Positions 35,154-43,800 of a stretch of DNA of 64,000 nt are shown in pieces (within the stretch, counting starts at the first letter, position 1; each line of letters begins with the position of its first letter). Origin of the DNA: Neorhizobium galegae bv. orientalis str. HAMBI 540. Its GTDB lineage: Bacteria > Pseudomonadota > Alphaproteobacteria > Rhizobiales > Rhizobiaceae. The DNA lies in NCBI RefSeq assembly GCF_000731315.1, contig NZ_HG938353.1:2542001-2606000 (forward strand), in the 5' to 3' direction. Under the pieces are notes generated by a model that was not told the DNA's origin, did no database searches, and was given only the letters and a program-made list of their open reading frames with translations. Position numbers and translations under genes: made by a program.

Positions 35154-35615
35154 ATGAAAGACATCGACCGTCTCGACCGAAAAATCCTCCGCGCGCTCCA
35201 GAAAGAAGGGCGCCTGAGCAATCTCGAACTAGCCGATCGCGTGTCGCTTTCACCCACGGCGACCGCCGAACGGGTCAAGCGGCTGACCCGCGAAGGATAC
35301 ATCACCGGTTATAGCGCTTTGCTGTCGCCGGAAAAGCTCGGACGCAATCTGCTCGTCTTCGTGCAGGTCAAGCTAGACCGCACCACGCCCGACGTTTTCG
35401 ACGCTTTCGCCGCCGCGGTGAAGCGCAGCGACGACGTGATGGAATGCCACATGGTGGCAGGCGGCTTCGATTATCTGGTGAAGGCGCGGGTCGCCGGAAT
35501 GGAAGCCTACCGGCAGTTCCTCTCGGAGGTGATTCTCCCGCTTCCGGGGGTCAGGGAGACCCACACTTATGCAGTCATGGAGGAAATTAAAGGGACCGGA
35601 TATATCCCCGTATAA
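35154..35615 (+). CDS. putR: Lrp/AsnC-family regulator, PutR-like
   Basis: A 153-residue regulator with an N-terminal helix-turn-helix (LDRKILRALQKEGRLSNLELADRVSLSPTATAERVKRLTREGYI) and a C-terminal RAM ligand domain (LLVFVQVKLDRTTPDVFDAF, GGFDYLVKARVAGMEAY). It is divergent from putA across 110 bp, matching the PutR activator/PutA arrangement of Agrobacterium and other alphaproteobacteria. Proline as its effector is inferred from that context. Confidence 0.88.
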   Translation: MKDIDRLDRKILRALQKEGRLSNLELADRVSLSPTATAERVKRLTREGYITGYSALLSPEKLGRNLLVFVQVKLDRTTPDVFDAFAAAVKRSDDVMECHMVAGGFDYLVKARVAGMEAYRQFLSEVILPLPGVRETHTYAVMEEIKGTGYIPV

Positions 35616-35771
35616 ATCTTGACCCCGTAACTCCATGAATTCATGGAAATAAAGTGAGCCTATATCGGAAACCGCGCCGGTTTCTGCTGCAGCGCAGGAA
35701 ATTTCGCTGGCTATTCAAACCGATTTGTATATTTGTTAACGATCACATAAATCACCTGTCTGCTCGCCCGC

Positions 35772-36497
35772 ATGATCACTTTGGAACGGCAATCGATTCT
35801 GAACAGCGAGATTTCCGCCGCGGATTCGCGATTGGAAATATTTGCTGCGATGAAGCGCGTTGCCCACGAGTTCGGGTTTCGCCACATCACGCTTTTCGCC
35901 GCCACCAGAGCGGATGAGACGCTTTTGTCGCGGATGATCGTCGAGACGACGCTGCCCGTAAGCTATGTCCAGGAATTCGATCGACGCCGGCTCTTGAAGC
36001 TTTGTCCGGTCGCGCCGATCATCTCGAAATCCGCCCTTCCCTACTGTTGGTCGATCGACGATCCGGAAAGCGTGCGCGGTTTCCCGGTGCCTGTCGAGAT
36101 GGACGAATTGCAGCGCCGCTACGACATCATCACCAGCGTCGCGATGGCGGTGCATTCGATCGATGGCGGCCGCTTCATGCTACGTTTCGACGGCGTCCGG
36201 CATCGGCTGAGCCAGGTGGAGCTCAACGAGATCGGCATGATCGTGCTGCATGCGTTCGATGTCTTCGACAAGATCCGCCGCAGCGCCAGGACCGGTACCG
36301 CCGGCCCCCTCACCACCCGCGAACTGGAGGTGGTCCGCTGGACGGCGCAGGGCAAGACATCCTCCGAAATCGGGCGGATTCTTTCCCTCTCGGACCACAC
36401 CGTTAACGCATATATGACCAATGCCATAAAGAAACTGGATTGCGTCAACCGCACCCAGTTGGTAGCTAAGGCTCTGAGATTGAGACTCATAGTGTGA
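35772..36497 (+). CDS. LuxR-family transcriptional regulator
   Basis: A 241-residue regulator. The C-terminal helix-turn-helix is clear (PLTTRELEVVRWTAQGKTSSEIGRILSLSDHTVNAYMTNAIKKLDCVNRTQLVAKALRL). The N-terminal 170 residues fit the autoinducer-binding domain in length but match its conserved aromatic/acidic ligand residues poorly. No luxI-type synthase is in the window, so it is a LuxR solo or senses another ligand. It overlaps or nearly abuts the downstream PAS gene, suggesting a functional pair. Confidence 0.8.
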   Translation: MITLERQSILNSEISAADSRLEIFAAMKRVAHEFGFRHITLFAATRADETLLSRMIVETTLPVSYVQEFDRRRLLKLCPVAPIISKSALPYCWSIDDPESVRGFPVPVEMDELQRRYDIITSVAMAVHSIDGGRFMLRFDGVRHRLSQVELNEIGMIVLHAFDVFDKIRRSARTGTAGPLTTRELEVVRWTAQGKTSSEIGRILSLSDHTVNAYMTNAIKKLDCVNRTQLVAKALRLRLIV

Positions 36498-36535
36498 GGT
36501 TGGGGCGTTATCTCCCGGCCTATGGGAGAAAAAGA

Positions 36536-37006
36536 TTGACGTTTTGGGTCGAACACACCGAAAAACGCGTCAATACTCAATACCGGGAAGTGGGACTTAC
36601 GACAGACGAGGTGGTTGAACTTGCCTCGGCCTTCCGTTTCTATGGTTATTGGCGAATCGACCTGGATACCGGCCACTTCTTCGCGACCGAAGACGTCTGC
36701 CGTATCTTCGGACTGGAGCCGAAGAACGGTCCTTTGAACTTGGTTGCCCTCACCGCGCGCATCCATCCCGACGACATGCCGCAACTGATGGAAACCTTCG
36801 AGCGCGCCAGCGGCGAGCGCCTGACCTACCACAATATCTATCGTATCCGAGCCGATGCGGAGGACTACAAATATGTCCGCAGCGTCGGCAAATTCCGCGA
36901 CAAGCCGGGCACGAGCGGCGAGGTCGTCGGCATGACCTACGAGTTCTTTGCCGAGCGTCCAGGCGTGACGTTCTTTCTCGACGAACCAAGTCTCCCGAAA
37001 ACCTGA
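36536..37006 (+). CDS. PAS-domain protein
   Basis: A small single-domain protein (156 residues from TTG 36536, or 170 from GTG 36494, which would overlap the luxR stop as GTGA). TTG 36536 has the better ribosome binding site (GGGAG 8 nt before). Residues about 25-140 form a PAS_3-type fold (FRFYGYWRIDLDTGHFFATEDVCRIFGLEP, then TARIHPDDMPQLMETFERAS and YKYVRSVGKFRDKPG). There is no output domain, so it may signal to the co-encoded LuxR protein. Ligand or cofactor is unknown. Confidence 0.75.
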   Translation: MTFWVEHTEKRVNTQYREVGLTTDEVVELASAFRFYGYWRIDLDTGHFFATEDVCRIFGLEPKNGPLNLVALTARIHPDDMPQLMETFERASGERLTYHNIYRIRADAEDYKYVRSVGKFRDKPGTSGEVVGMTYEFFAERPGVTFFLDEPSLPKT

Positions 37007-37037
37007 CTCCCTAAAAACCCAACCGGCACCGGCCGGC

Positions 37038-38186
37038 TTACCGGTCGAGCACCGAGCGCAATTCCACCAGGTTCGAGCGAACCCTGAGAGTGTAGAAACC
37101 CATCACCGCCAGATGGCTCGGCATGATCCAGCCGTCTTCGCGGCCGTTGGAGATGATCGCCGGCTGGATGCGCAGCGCCGACTTGAACTGCGACAGTGTA
37201 TCGGTCCACAGCGACCCGATATTGCGCTCGCGGATCACCTGGGAAAAATCCGCTCCTGCCGCTGCAAGCACCGCATAATAGCCGTAGAGCTGGCCGTAGG
37301 CGAACCAGAAGCGATCGTCGGCGCGTGTATCGAACCAGCCGGCATTGTAGTTCTCCGAGCGCTCCCGCAGAATCGCCGACGTGCCGCCGAGATCGTTGGC
37401 GATCCGGTCGATGAACTGGATCAGGTTGTCGACGCGGCTGTCGAAGGTCGCGTTGCAGGAGGTCAGATCGGTATTGAACGCCCTCAGCTTGCTGATCGCC
37501 GCGCGATAATAGCTTGGGGTCGGGGTCTTCGGCCCAAAGGGGCTGAGCCCGAAATACCAGGAAAATTCATCGAACTGCAGGTTGCCACGGGCGTCCTGGA
37601 GGTTGTTGTTGATGCCCGACGTGCCGCGGACGCGCCCAAGCGAATCGACGAGTTCCGTCGAGGTGCGCCGCACCGCCTGGTTGACGCCGCGCTGGAAGGA
37701 GGCCTTGTTGTCGAGGAAAGGCGTGTGATCCCAGTCGATGCCGAAGAACCCGAGCCGGTAGAGCAGCATCGAAGAGATCCAGGCATTCTGGTTGACGTTC
37801 ATGTCGGTGAGATCGGCGGCCGCATCGACGATCGCCGACGACTGGCATTGTTTCGCGCCGGTCGCCGGAGCGGTCGCATTGGCGCTTGCGGGGGCCGTTG
37901 CGGGCAATTCCTGGCCGGCCGGCACGTTGCGCTCCGACCAGCGGTAGCTGTCGACGAAATTTGGGTTGAAATTGGTCCAGACCTGCGTCTGCCAGAAGAA
38001 ATAGCCGTAGAGCCCGATCATCAGCACCAGGAAGGCGAGGATCGGCCCCTTCACCATCCAGTGACGCTGGCGGTACCACCCATGCGCTGCCATGAACGGC
38101 CAGACGATCCAGGCGATCAACAGCCCTATGCCTCGCCCGACGGCCTGGCCGATTCCTTGAAAGAAGGCGGTAATCCGGTCGAGCAT
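37038..38186 (-). CDS. DUF2333 family membrane protein
   Basis: A 382-residue protein matching DUF2333. It has an N-terminal amphipathic/hydrophobic stretch (GIGLLIAWIVWPFMAAHGW) and one clear membrane helix (GPILAFLVLMIGLYGYFFW, about 47-65), then a large, probably periplasmic domain with many aromatic residues. The function of the family is unknown. The start MLDRITAFF at 38186 is supported by the position of the helices. The preceding gene (38323-39267) runs in the same direction and may be co-transcribed. Confidence 0.8.
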   Translation of the reverse strand: MLDRITAFFQGIGQAVGRGIGLLIAWIVWPFMAAHGWYRQRHWMVKGPILAFLVLMIGLYGYFFWQTQVWTNFNPNFVDSYRWSERNVPAGQELPATAPASANATAPATGAKQCQSSAIVDAAADLTDMNVNQNAWISSMLLYRLGFFGIDWDHTPFLDNKASFQRGVNQAVRRTSTELVDSLGRVRGTSGINNNLQDARGNLQFDEFSWYFGLSPFGPKTPTPSYYRAAISKLRAFNTDLTSCNATFDSRVDNLIQFIDRIANDLGGTSAILRERSENYNAGWFDTRADDRFWFAYGQLYGYYAVLAAAGADFSQVIRERNIGSLWTDTLSQFKSALRIQPAIISNGREDGWIMPSHLAVMGFYTLRVRSNLVELRSVLDR

Positions 38187-38322
38187 CGCTGTCTCCTCGT
38201 GAGGCGGGGTGCATCCGATTGGGCTTGGCTCACACATATGTGCTCGGGCTCACAAGCACAACGGGGCGCAGCGTTTCGTCGCAACCGCAAGAAACGAATG
38301 CGTAGCCGGCCTCTCGAGAGCC

Positions 38323-39267
38323 CTACCGGGACCGGACAAGCTTGAAGCCGGCAATCGTCGGCAGTCGAAAGCCGCCTTGCCCGCCGCCGGATTTTGCCAC
38401 CTCCCCGGTGGCCTCGGCGGGAAATCGCTCGGCAAAGGCCTGGTCGGCGCGATGCCGCCGCCGGTCGAGCCCGTGCAATGTCAGCATGCCGTTTGCGAAA
38501 CGCTCGACCTCGGGCACCAGATGCGGGAAAAGTTCGGGCTTCAGGCCGGCATCGCCGCGCCCCCCGGCATCGGCAACCACCCGGTAGAGGATGAGCAGGT
38601 TTTCCGTATCGCCGATCAGCTTGTGCAGGAGGATGTTGCAGGTGCCCATCCGCGCGTTCAATCCTGCGACAAAGTCCTGAAAGACCTGGATCGCCGGCTC
38701 CGTGCGGCCGACCAGGTCCGTGCCTGTCTTCGCAACACCGTCCTCGCCGCGCAGCTTTTCGGTGATCTCCGGGCGGTGGTCGATGAACGTCACCAGGTCG
38801 CTTTCGCTCTCCCTGCGTTGTCCAATCAGGAAGTCCCGCTCCTGCCGCACCAGACCGGCAAGCAGGTCGGCGCGCCGCAGGAGCTCAGCCAGCCGGTTGA
38901 GCGGCGCCGGGCTGCGCCAGCGCGCCCGCTGCCGGCGGTGTTTGGCAGCCCCGGAAACGTAGCCTATCAGCGTTTCGAAGCGCGTCGGCACCTCCCGATC
39001 GTCGAATTCCTGGGCGCAGATGCCGATCTCTGCTGCCAAATCTGCGACCAGTCGGGCCGTTGCCAACTCGATCGCCTGCCGCTCGGGCCGCTCCGCCGTC
39101 AGCCGCTCGGCTTCCGCCGCCAGCGTCTCCTCATCCGGCAGTGCGAGATTCTGCGCGGTTTCGGCAAGCAGCTCACCAGTCGGGCCGAGCGCATCGCGCA
39201 TTGCAGCCAGCACGTTGCCGATCCGCTCGATCTCGCTGTCGAAATTCCCAGGTGCCGCCACGCGCAT
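38323..39267 (-). CDS. Hypothetical protein (314 aa), alpha-helical
   Basis: I do not recognise this protein. It is soluble, has no signal peptide, and looks mostly helical with many Glu, Ala, Leu and Arg residues (ETLAAEAERLTAERPERQAIELATARLVADLAAEIG; coiled-coil-like). A basic middle section and a Leu-rich C-terminal half follow (TCNILLHKLIGDTENLLILYRVVAD). The start ATG 39267 follows GGGAGA. The opposite strand also has a long open frame, but its composition is atypical for coding sequence. It precedes the DUF2333 gene in the same orientation. Confidence 0.6.
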   Translation of the reverse strand: MRVAAPGNFDSEIERIGNVLAAMRDALGPTGELLAETAQNLALPDEETLAAEAERLTAERPERQAIELATARLVADLAAEIGICAQEFDDREVPTRFETLIGYVSGAAKHRRQRARWRSPAPLNRLAELLRRADLLAGLVRQERDFLIGQRRESESDLVTFIDHRPEITEKLRGEDGVAKTGTDLVGRTEPAIQVFQDFVAGLNARMGTCNILLHKLIGDTENLLILYRVVADAGGRGDAGLKPELFPHLVPEVERFANGMLTLHGLDRRRHRADQAFAERFPAEATGEVAKSGGGQGGFRLPTIAGFKLVRSR

Positions 39268-39370
39268 TCTCCCACCGTCGGAGGACCAAGATAACGCCGC
39301 TGCAGAATTATGCCACGCCGTCCCGGCTCGATTGCCGGAAAATCGGAGGATGGCAAAAGTCCTGAAAAGA

Positions 39371-39817
39371 TCAGAGCTTGAGCTTGGCGATCTCCGCATC
39401 GAGGCGATCTTTTGCCTTTTTCGGCATCTTGGCAGCCTTCACCGCGTCGAGATTGGCCGGCGCGTCGCCGACGACGATCACCGCGACCATGCCCATGCCG
39501 AAATGCGGCGTGCATTTGAAGACGTAGACGCCCGGCTTGTCGGCGGTGAAAGAAACTTCCTGGCTGATCTTGCCTTTGATTTCGGCAACCCCTTCCGGCA
39601 CCAGGCCGGGCATCGAAACTACGTCATGCCCCTTGTCGACCGGCACGAACTTGATCGTATCGCCCGGCTGCGCCTTCACGGCCGCCGGCTCGAACACCAT
39701 GGCCTCGCCGTCGCTGCCCTTGTTGAGCATCTTCACCTCGATTTCGGCGCTGAAGGCCGGCAGAGCGAACAGGGCGAGGCTGGTGGCAAGGGTAAAGGTT
39801 TTGGTGGTCTTGCGCAT
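39371..39817 (-). CDS. Pseudoazurin (type 1 copper electron carrier)
   Basis: A 148-residue periplasmic cupredoxin. The signal peptide ends at ALPAFSA (about residue 23). Type 1 copper ligands are visible: His in KGHDVVSMPG, then Cys, His and Met in FKCTPHFGMGM. Pseudoazurins donate electrons to copper nitrite reductase and other periplasmic reductases, but no denitrification genes are in the window. An anaerobox 86 bp upstream suggests induction at low oxygen. Confidence 0.93.
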   Translation of the reverse strand: MRKTTKTFTLATSLALFALPAFSAEIEVKMLNKGSDGEAMVFEPAAVKAQPGDTIKFVPVDKGHDVVSMPGLVPEGVAEIKGKISQEVSFTADKPGVYVFKCTPHFGMGMVAVIVVGDAPANLDAVKAAKMPKKAKDRLDAEIAKLKL

Positions 39818-39902
39818 GCGGGGAACTCCTGCTGGGAACCACCGCCCCGTCAGGCCGGGACGTTTCGGATGTGATACATAAATATGTTTCCGGCCGCAGA
39901 CT

Positions 39903-39916
39903 TTGACCAGCATCAA
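39903..39916. promoter_or_regulatory. Anaerobox (FNR/FixK-type) upstream of pseudoazurin
   Basis: TTGAC-CAGC-ATCAA matches TTGAY-N4-RTCAA, the site of FnrN/FixK-class regulators. It is 86 bp before the pseudoazurin start, and on that strand reads TTGATGCTGGTCAA. Confidence 0.65.
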
Positions 39917-39977
39917 TTTTGCCGCGCCGCCGCCGTCTTCCGTTGCGTACGGTGAACGGAGGTTTAAATTCCGAGCA

Positions 39978-40559
39978 TCAATCGCAATGCATCTGATCTT
40001 CCCAATGCCGCCGGCAGAGCGAAACATATTTTTCGCTGCCGCCGACATCGACCTGGGCACCTTCGCGCACCAGCTTGCCGTCCTCGTCGAGCCTCACCAC
40101 CATCGTCGCCTTGCGCCCGCAATGGCAGATGGTGCGCACCTCGCGCAGCTCGTCGGCGATCGCCAGCAGCTCCAGCGAGCCGGGAAACAGCTTGCCCTGG
40201 AAATCGGTCCTCAAGCCATAGGTCATCACCGGGATGCCGACCCGGTCGGAAATCCGGGCGAGCTGCCAGACCTGCTCGGGCGACAGGAACTGCGCCTCGT
40301 CGACGAACACGCAGGCGATCGGCTCCTCCCGGTGCATCGCCTCGATGCCCATAAAGAGATCGTCGGACGGCTCGAAGGGAATGGCGTCGGAGGAGAGCCC
40401 GATCCGCGAGGCCACTCGGCCCCGGCCGGCGCGATCGTCCAGCGACGCCGTGAAGATCGCCGTGCGCATGCCGCGCTCTCGGTAGTTATAGGAAGCCTGC
40501 AGCAGCATGGTCGACTTGCCGGCGTTCATGGTCGCGTAGTGGAAATAAAGCTTGGCCAT
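39978..40559 (-). CDS. tdk: Thymidine kinase
   Basis: A 193-residue type II thymidine kinase of the pyrimidine salvage pathway. The P-loop is YFHYATMNAGKSTMLLQ near the N terminus. FVDEAQFLSPEQV is the Walker B/catalytic segment. A lasso with zinc-binding cysteines (ICHCGRKATMVVRLD, SLCRRHW) completes the fold. The start MAKLYFHYA at 40559 is the family norm; the frame continues upstream without similarity. It is divergent from choX. Confidence 0.95.
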   Translation of the reverse strand: MAKLYFHYATMNAGKSTMLLQASYNYRERGMRTAIFTASLDDRAGRGRVASRIGLSSDAIPFEPSDDLFMGIEAMHREEPIACVFVDEAQFLSPEQVWQLARISDRVGIPVMTYGLRTDFQGKLFPGSLELLAIADELREVRTICHCGRKATMVVRLDEDGKLVREGAQVDVGGSEKYVSLCRRHWEDQMHCD

Positions 40560-40756
40560 ATCTGCCTTCTGATCGCGATCGGGATTCGAAAAAAGCGGGT
40601 TTTGCCGAAAACCACAGGAAACTGTAGACTGCGCAACGCTGGGCGAGAAAGTCACAAATGTCGCAAATGCACCCCATTGTCCGCCGCGAATGCGCGCGCT
40701 TGCCTCGTCGCAGCATATATTGATAATGGCGGGAACCAAAAAAACGGGAGCAGCCC

Positions 40757-41713
40757 ATGCGCATGACTACCTCACTGAAGACCACGCTCGTCGCTGCCGC
40801 ATCGATCCTCGCGATCGTCGGCACGGCATCTGCCGCCGAACCGGAAGCCTGCAAGACCGTCCGAATCTCGGATGTGGGCTGGACCGACCTCGCCTCGACC
40901 AACGCATCCTTCATCCAGGTCCTCGAGGCGCTCGGCTACAAGGCCGACGTCAAGACCCTCGGCGTCCCGGTCACCTATTCTTCGATGAAGAACAAGGATA
41001 TTGACCTCTTCCTCGGCAACTGGATGCCGGCGCAGAAGGACGCGCTGCAGCCTTATCTCGACGACAAGTCGATCGAGAGCGTCGCCGTCAATCTTGAAGG
41101 CGCCAAGTACACGCTTGGCACCAATGCCGCCGGCGCCAAGCTCGGCATCAAGGACTTCAAGGATATCGCCACCCACAAGAAAGAACTGGACGGCAAGATC
41201 TACGGCATCGAGCCGGGCAACGAAGGCAACGGCATGATCGTTTCGCTGATCGATGCCAACACATTCGGCCTCAAGGGTTTCCAAGTCGTCGAATCCTCCG
41301 AGCAGGGCATGCTGACCCAGGTCACCCGCGCCGACAAGGACAGCAAGCCGGTCGTCTTCCTCGCCTGGGCGCCGCATCCGATGAACGTCGCCCATGAGAT
41401 CACCTATCTCGCCGGCGGTGACGCCACCGTCTTCGGTCCGAACTACGGCGGCGCGACGGTCTATACCGTGGCGCGCGGCGGTTTTGTCGCCCAATGCCCG
41501 AATCTCGGCAAGCTGCTCAAGAACGTGAAGTTCTCGCTCGACATGGAAAACACCATCATGGGCAAGATCCTCAACGACAGCGAGGATGCCAACGCCGCGG
41601 CCAAGACTTGGCTGAAAGCCAATCCGAAGGTCATCGAGCCGTGGGTTGCCGGCGTCACCACCTATGACGGCAAGGATGGCCTTGCCGCTGTCAAGAAGGC
41701 GCTCGGCCTCTAA
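40757..41713 (+). CDS. choX: Choline ABC transporter, substrate-binding protein
   Basis: A 318-residue periplasmic binding protein with a signal peptide ending at GTASAAE (about residue 27). The body has the OpuAC/ProX-like fold and ChoX features such as VRISDVGWTDLASTNASFIQVLEALGY, LFLGNWMPAQKD, GIEPGNEGNGMI and FLAWAPHPMN, with aromatic residues for quaternary ammonium binding. It is first in choXWV, whose products import choline with high affinity. Confidence 0.93.
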   Translation: MRMTTSLKTTLVAAASILAIVGTASAAEPEACKTVRISDVGWTDLASTNASFIQVLEALGYKADVKTLGVPVTYSSMKNKDIDLFLGNWMPAQKDALQPYLDDKSIESVAVNLEGAKYTLGTNAAGAKLGIKDFKDIATHKKELDGKIYGIEPGNEGNGMIVSLIDANTFGLKGFQVVESSEQGMLTQVTRADKDSKPVVFLAWAPHPMNVAHEITYLAGGDATVFGPNYGGATVYTVARGGFVAQCPNLGKLLKNVKFSLDMENTIMGKILNDSEDANAAAKTWLKANPKVIEPWVAGVTTYDGKDGLAAVKKALGL

Positions 41714-41776
41714 CAGTCCCGAAAATGTTTCCGGGGCGGCGCACCGCCTGCCCCGGAGCCCGCCCTTTCTCTCCTT

Positions 41777-42637
41777 ATGGACGGCAGTTTTCTCGTGGAT
41801 TGGATCGCAGACCATCGAATACCTATAGGTTCCTGGGCGAAGGCGGTCGTTGACTGGTTGACGGCGAATGCCGACTGGTTTTTCGACTGGCTTTCTTCCG
41901 TTCTCCTGGCCGTGATCGACGGGCTTTTGTGGTGTCTTGCGACACCGCATCCGCTGTTCGTCATGGCCGCCATGACCGGGCTTTCCTGGTGGCTGCGCCG
42001 TTCCCTCGTGCTCGCAGCCTTCACCTTCTTCGGCCTGCTCCTGATCTTCAACCAGGGCTACTGGAAAGAGACGACCGAAACGCTGGCTCTGGTGCTCGCA
42101 TCGACCGCCGTCAGCATGGTGGTCGGCGTGCCGCTCGGCATTGCCGCTGCCCGGCGCCAATGGTTCTACGAAGCCATGCGGCCGGTCCTCGACCTGATGC
42201 AGACGCTGCCGAGCTTCGTCTACCTGATCCCGGCGCTGATCCTCTTTGGCCTCGGTATGGTTCCGGGCCTGATCGCCACCGTCATCTTCGCGATCCCGGC
42301 GCCTATCCGCCTCACCCGCCTCGGTATCGTCTCGACCCCGAGCTCGCTTCGGGAAGCGGCGGTCGCCTTCGGCGCCACTCCGTCGCAGATCCTGCGCAAG
42401 GTGGAACTGCCCTACGCGATGCCGCAGATCATGGCCGGCCTCACTCAGACGATCATGCTGTCGCTCTCCATGGTCGTCATCGCCGCGCTGGTCGGCGCCA
42501 ACGGCCTCGGCGTGCCGGTGCTGCGGGCACTGAATACCGTCAACGTCGCCCGCGGCTTCGATTCAGGCCTGTGCATCGTCATCCTGGCGATCATTCTCGA
42601 CCGCATGTTCCGCACATCGACGGGAGACGGCCAATGA
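41777..42637 (+). CDS. choW: Choline ABC transporter, permease
   Basis: A 286-residue inner-membrane permease with six or more helices and the EAA-type loop LREAAVAFGATPSQILRKVELPYAMPQIMAGLTQTIM, which contacts the ATPase. It lies 63 bp after choX, and its stop overlaps the choV start (ATGA, 42634-42637), indicating tight co-translation. Confidence 0.93.
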   Translation: MDGSFLVDWIADHRIPIGSWAKAVVDWLTANADWFFDWLSSVLLAVIDGLLWCLATPHPLFVMAAMTGLSWWLRRSLVLAAFTFFGLLLIFNQGYWKETTETLALVLASTAVSMVVGVPLGIAAARRQWFYEAMRPVLDLMQTLPSFVYLIPALILFGLGMVPGLIATVIFAIPAPIRLTRLGIVSTPSSLREAAVAFGATPSQILRKVELPYAMPQIMAGLTQTIMLSLSMVVIAALVGANGLGVPVLRALNTVNVARGFDSGLCIVILAIILDRMFRTSTGDGQ

Positions 42638-43698
42638 CAACCCAGAAAACCGATTGCGTCGTTTTCGACAATGTCGACATCGTCTTCGGCGACAAGCCGG
42701 AACGGGCGCTGGCGATGGTCGACCAGGGCAAGACCCGCGACGAGATCAGTGCCGCGACCGGCATCGTCCTGGGCGTCGCCAATGCGTCGCTCACCATCCA
42801 CGAGGGCGAAATCCTCGTCCTGATGGGCCTGTCCGGCTCGGGCAAGTCGACGCTGCTGCGCGCTGTCAACGGGCTGGCCCCGGTCGTGCGCGGCAATGTC
42901 AGCGTCGCCACATCCTCGGGCCCGGTCGATCCCTACAAGTCGAACCCCAAGGTTCTGCGGGATCTGCGCATGCACACGGTCTCGATGGTCTTCCAGCAGT
43001 TCGGCCTTCTCCCCTGGCGCACGGTCGCGGAAAATGTCGGCTTTGGGCTGGAACTTGCCGGCGTTGCGGATGCCGAGCGTGCCAAGCGGGTCAACGAGCA
43101 GCTTGAACTGGTCAACCTGACGAAATGGGCCGGCCGCAAAGTCGGCGAACTGTCCGGCGGCATGCAGCAGCGCGTCGGCCTTGCTCGCGCCTTTGCGACC
43201 GGTGCGCCGATCCTGCTCATGGACGAGCCCTTCTCAGCGCTCGATCCGCTAATCCGCACCCGCCTGCAGGACGAGCTTCTCGAATTCCAGCGCCGGCTGA
43301 AGAAGACTATCCTCTTCGTCAGCCACGATCTCGACGAAGCCTTCCGGATCGGCAATCGCATCGCCATCATGGAGGGCGGGCACATCATCCAATGCGGCAC
43401 GCCGCAGGAGATCGTCCGGGCGCCGGCCGACCAGTATGTCGCCGATTTCGTGCAGCACCTCAACCCGATCAGCATGCTGACCGCCGGCGACGTGATGCGG
43501 GCCGGCGTAAGCACCACGGCGGGCACCACGACTGTCGCTGGCACCGCGCTATCGACAACGCCGCTCGTCGATATCCTCGATGCGCTGTCGCGTCAGCCGG
43601 GCGCCATCGGGGTGGTCGACAACGGCGTGATCGTCGGCACCATTTCGTCCGATGACGTGATTGCCGGCCTGACCCGTCATCGCCGACGCGACAGCTGA
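42634..43698 (+). CDS. choV: Choline ABC transporter, ATP-binding protein
   Basis: A 354-residue ATPase. Walker A is GLSGSGKSTLLRAVNG, the Q-loop VSMVFQQFGLLPWRTVAENV, the signature LSGGMQQRVGLARAFA, Walker B ILLMDEPFSALDPL, and the H-loop FVSHDLDEAF. The C-terminal extension resembles a single CBS-like regulatory domain (TTPLVDILDALSRQPGAIGVVDNGVIVGTISSDDVI), as in glycine betaine/choline importers, where it can sense ionic strength. ATG 42634 overlaps the choW stop. Confidence 0.94.
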   Translation: MTTQKTDCVVFDNVDIVFGDKPERALAMVDQGKTRDEISAATGIVLGVANASLTIHEGEILVLMGLSGSGKSTLLRAVNGLAPVVRGNVSVATSSGPVDPYKSNPKVLRDLRMHTVSMVFQQFGLLPWRTVAENVGFGLELAGVADAERAKRVNEQLELVNLTKWAGRKVGELSGGMQQRVGLARAFATGAPILLMDEPFSALDPLIRTRLQDELLEFQRRLKKTILFVSHDLDEAFRIGNRIAIMEGGHIIQCGTPQEIVRAPADQYVADFVQHLNPISMLTAGDVMRAGVSTTAGTTTVAGTALSTTPLVDILDALSRQPGAIGVVDNGVIVGTISSDDVIAGLTRHRRRDS

Positions 43699-43800
43699 TA
43701 AGCTGAGCCGCAAAATCACCTTTCGTTTAGTGCCGCCGAATGGTATGCCGACGGCTGAGCCGGGTCGCTTTCCCGGCAACTGAACAAGGAGAGGGAAGCG

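Noticed and set aside
38209..39294. Long plus-strand open frame opposite the 314-aa hypothetical gene
   Set aside because: The minus-strand protein has a good ribosome binding site and a plausible helical composition. The plus-strand product has shadow-like composition and starts inside the upstream region of another gene.
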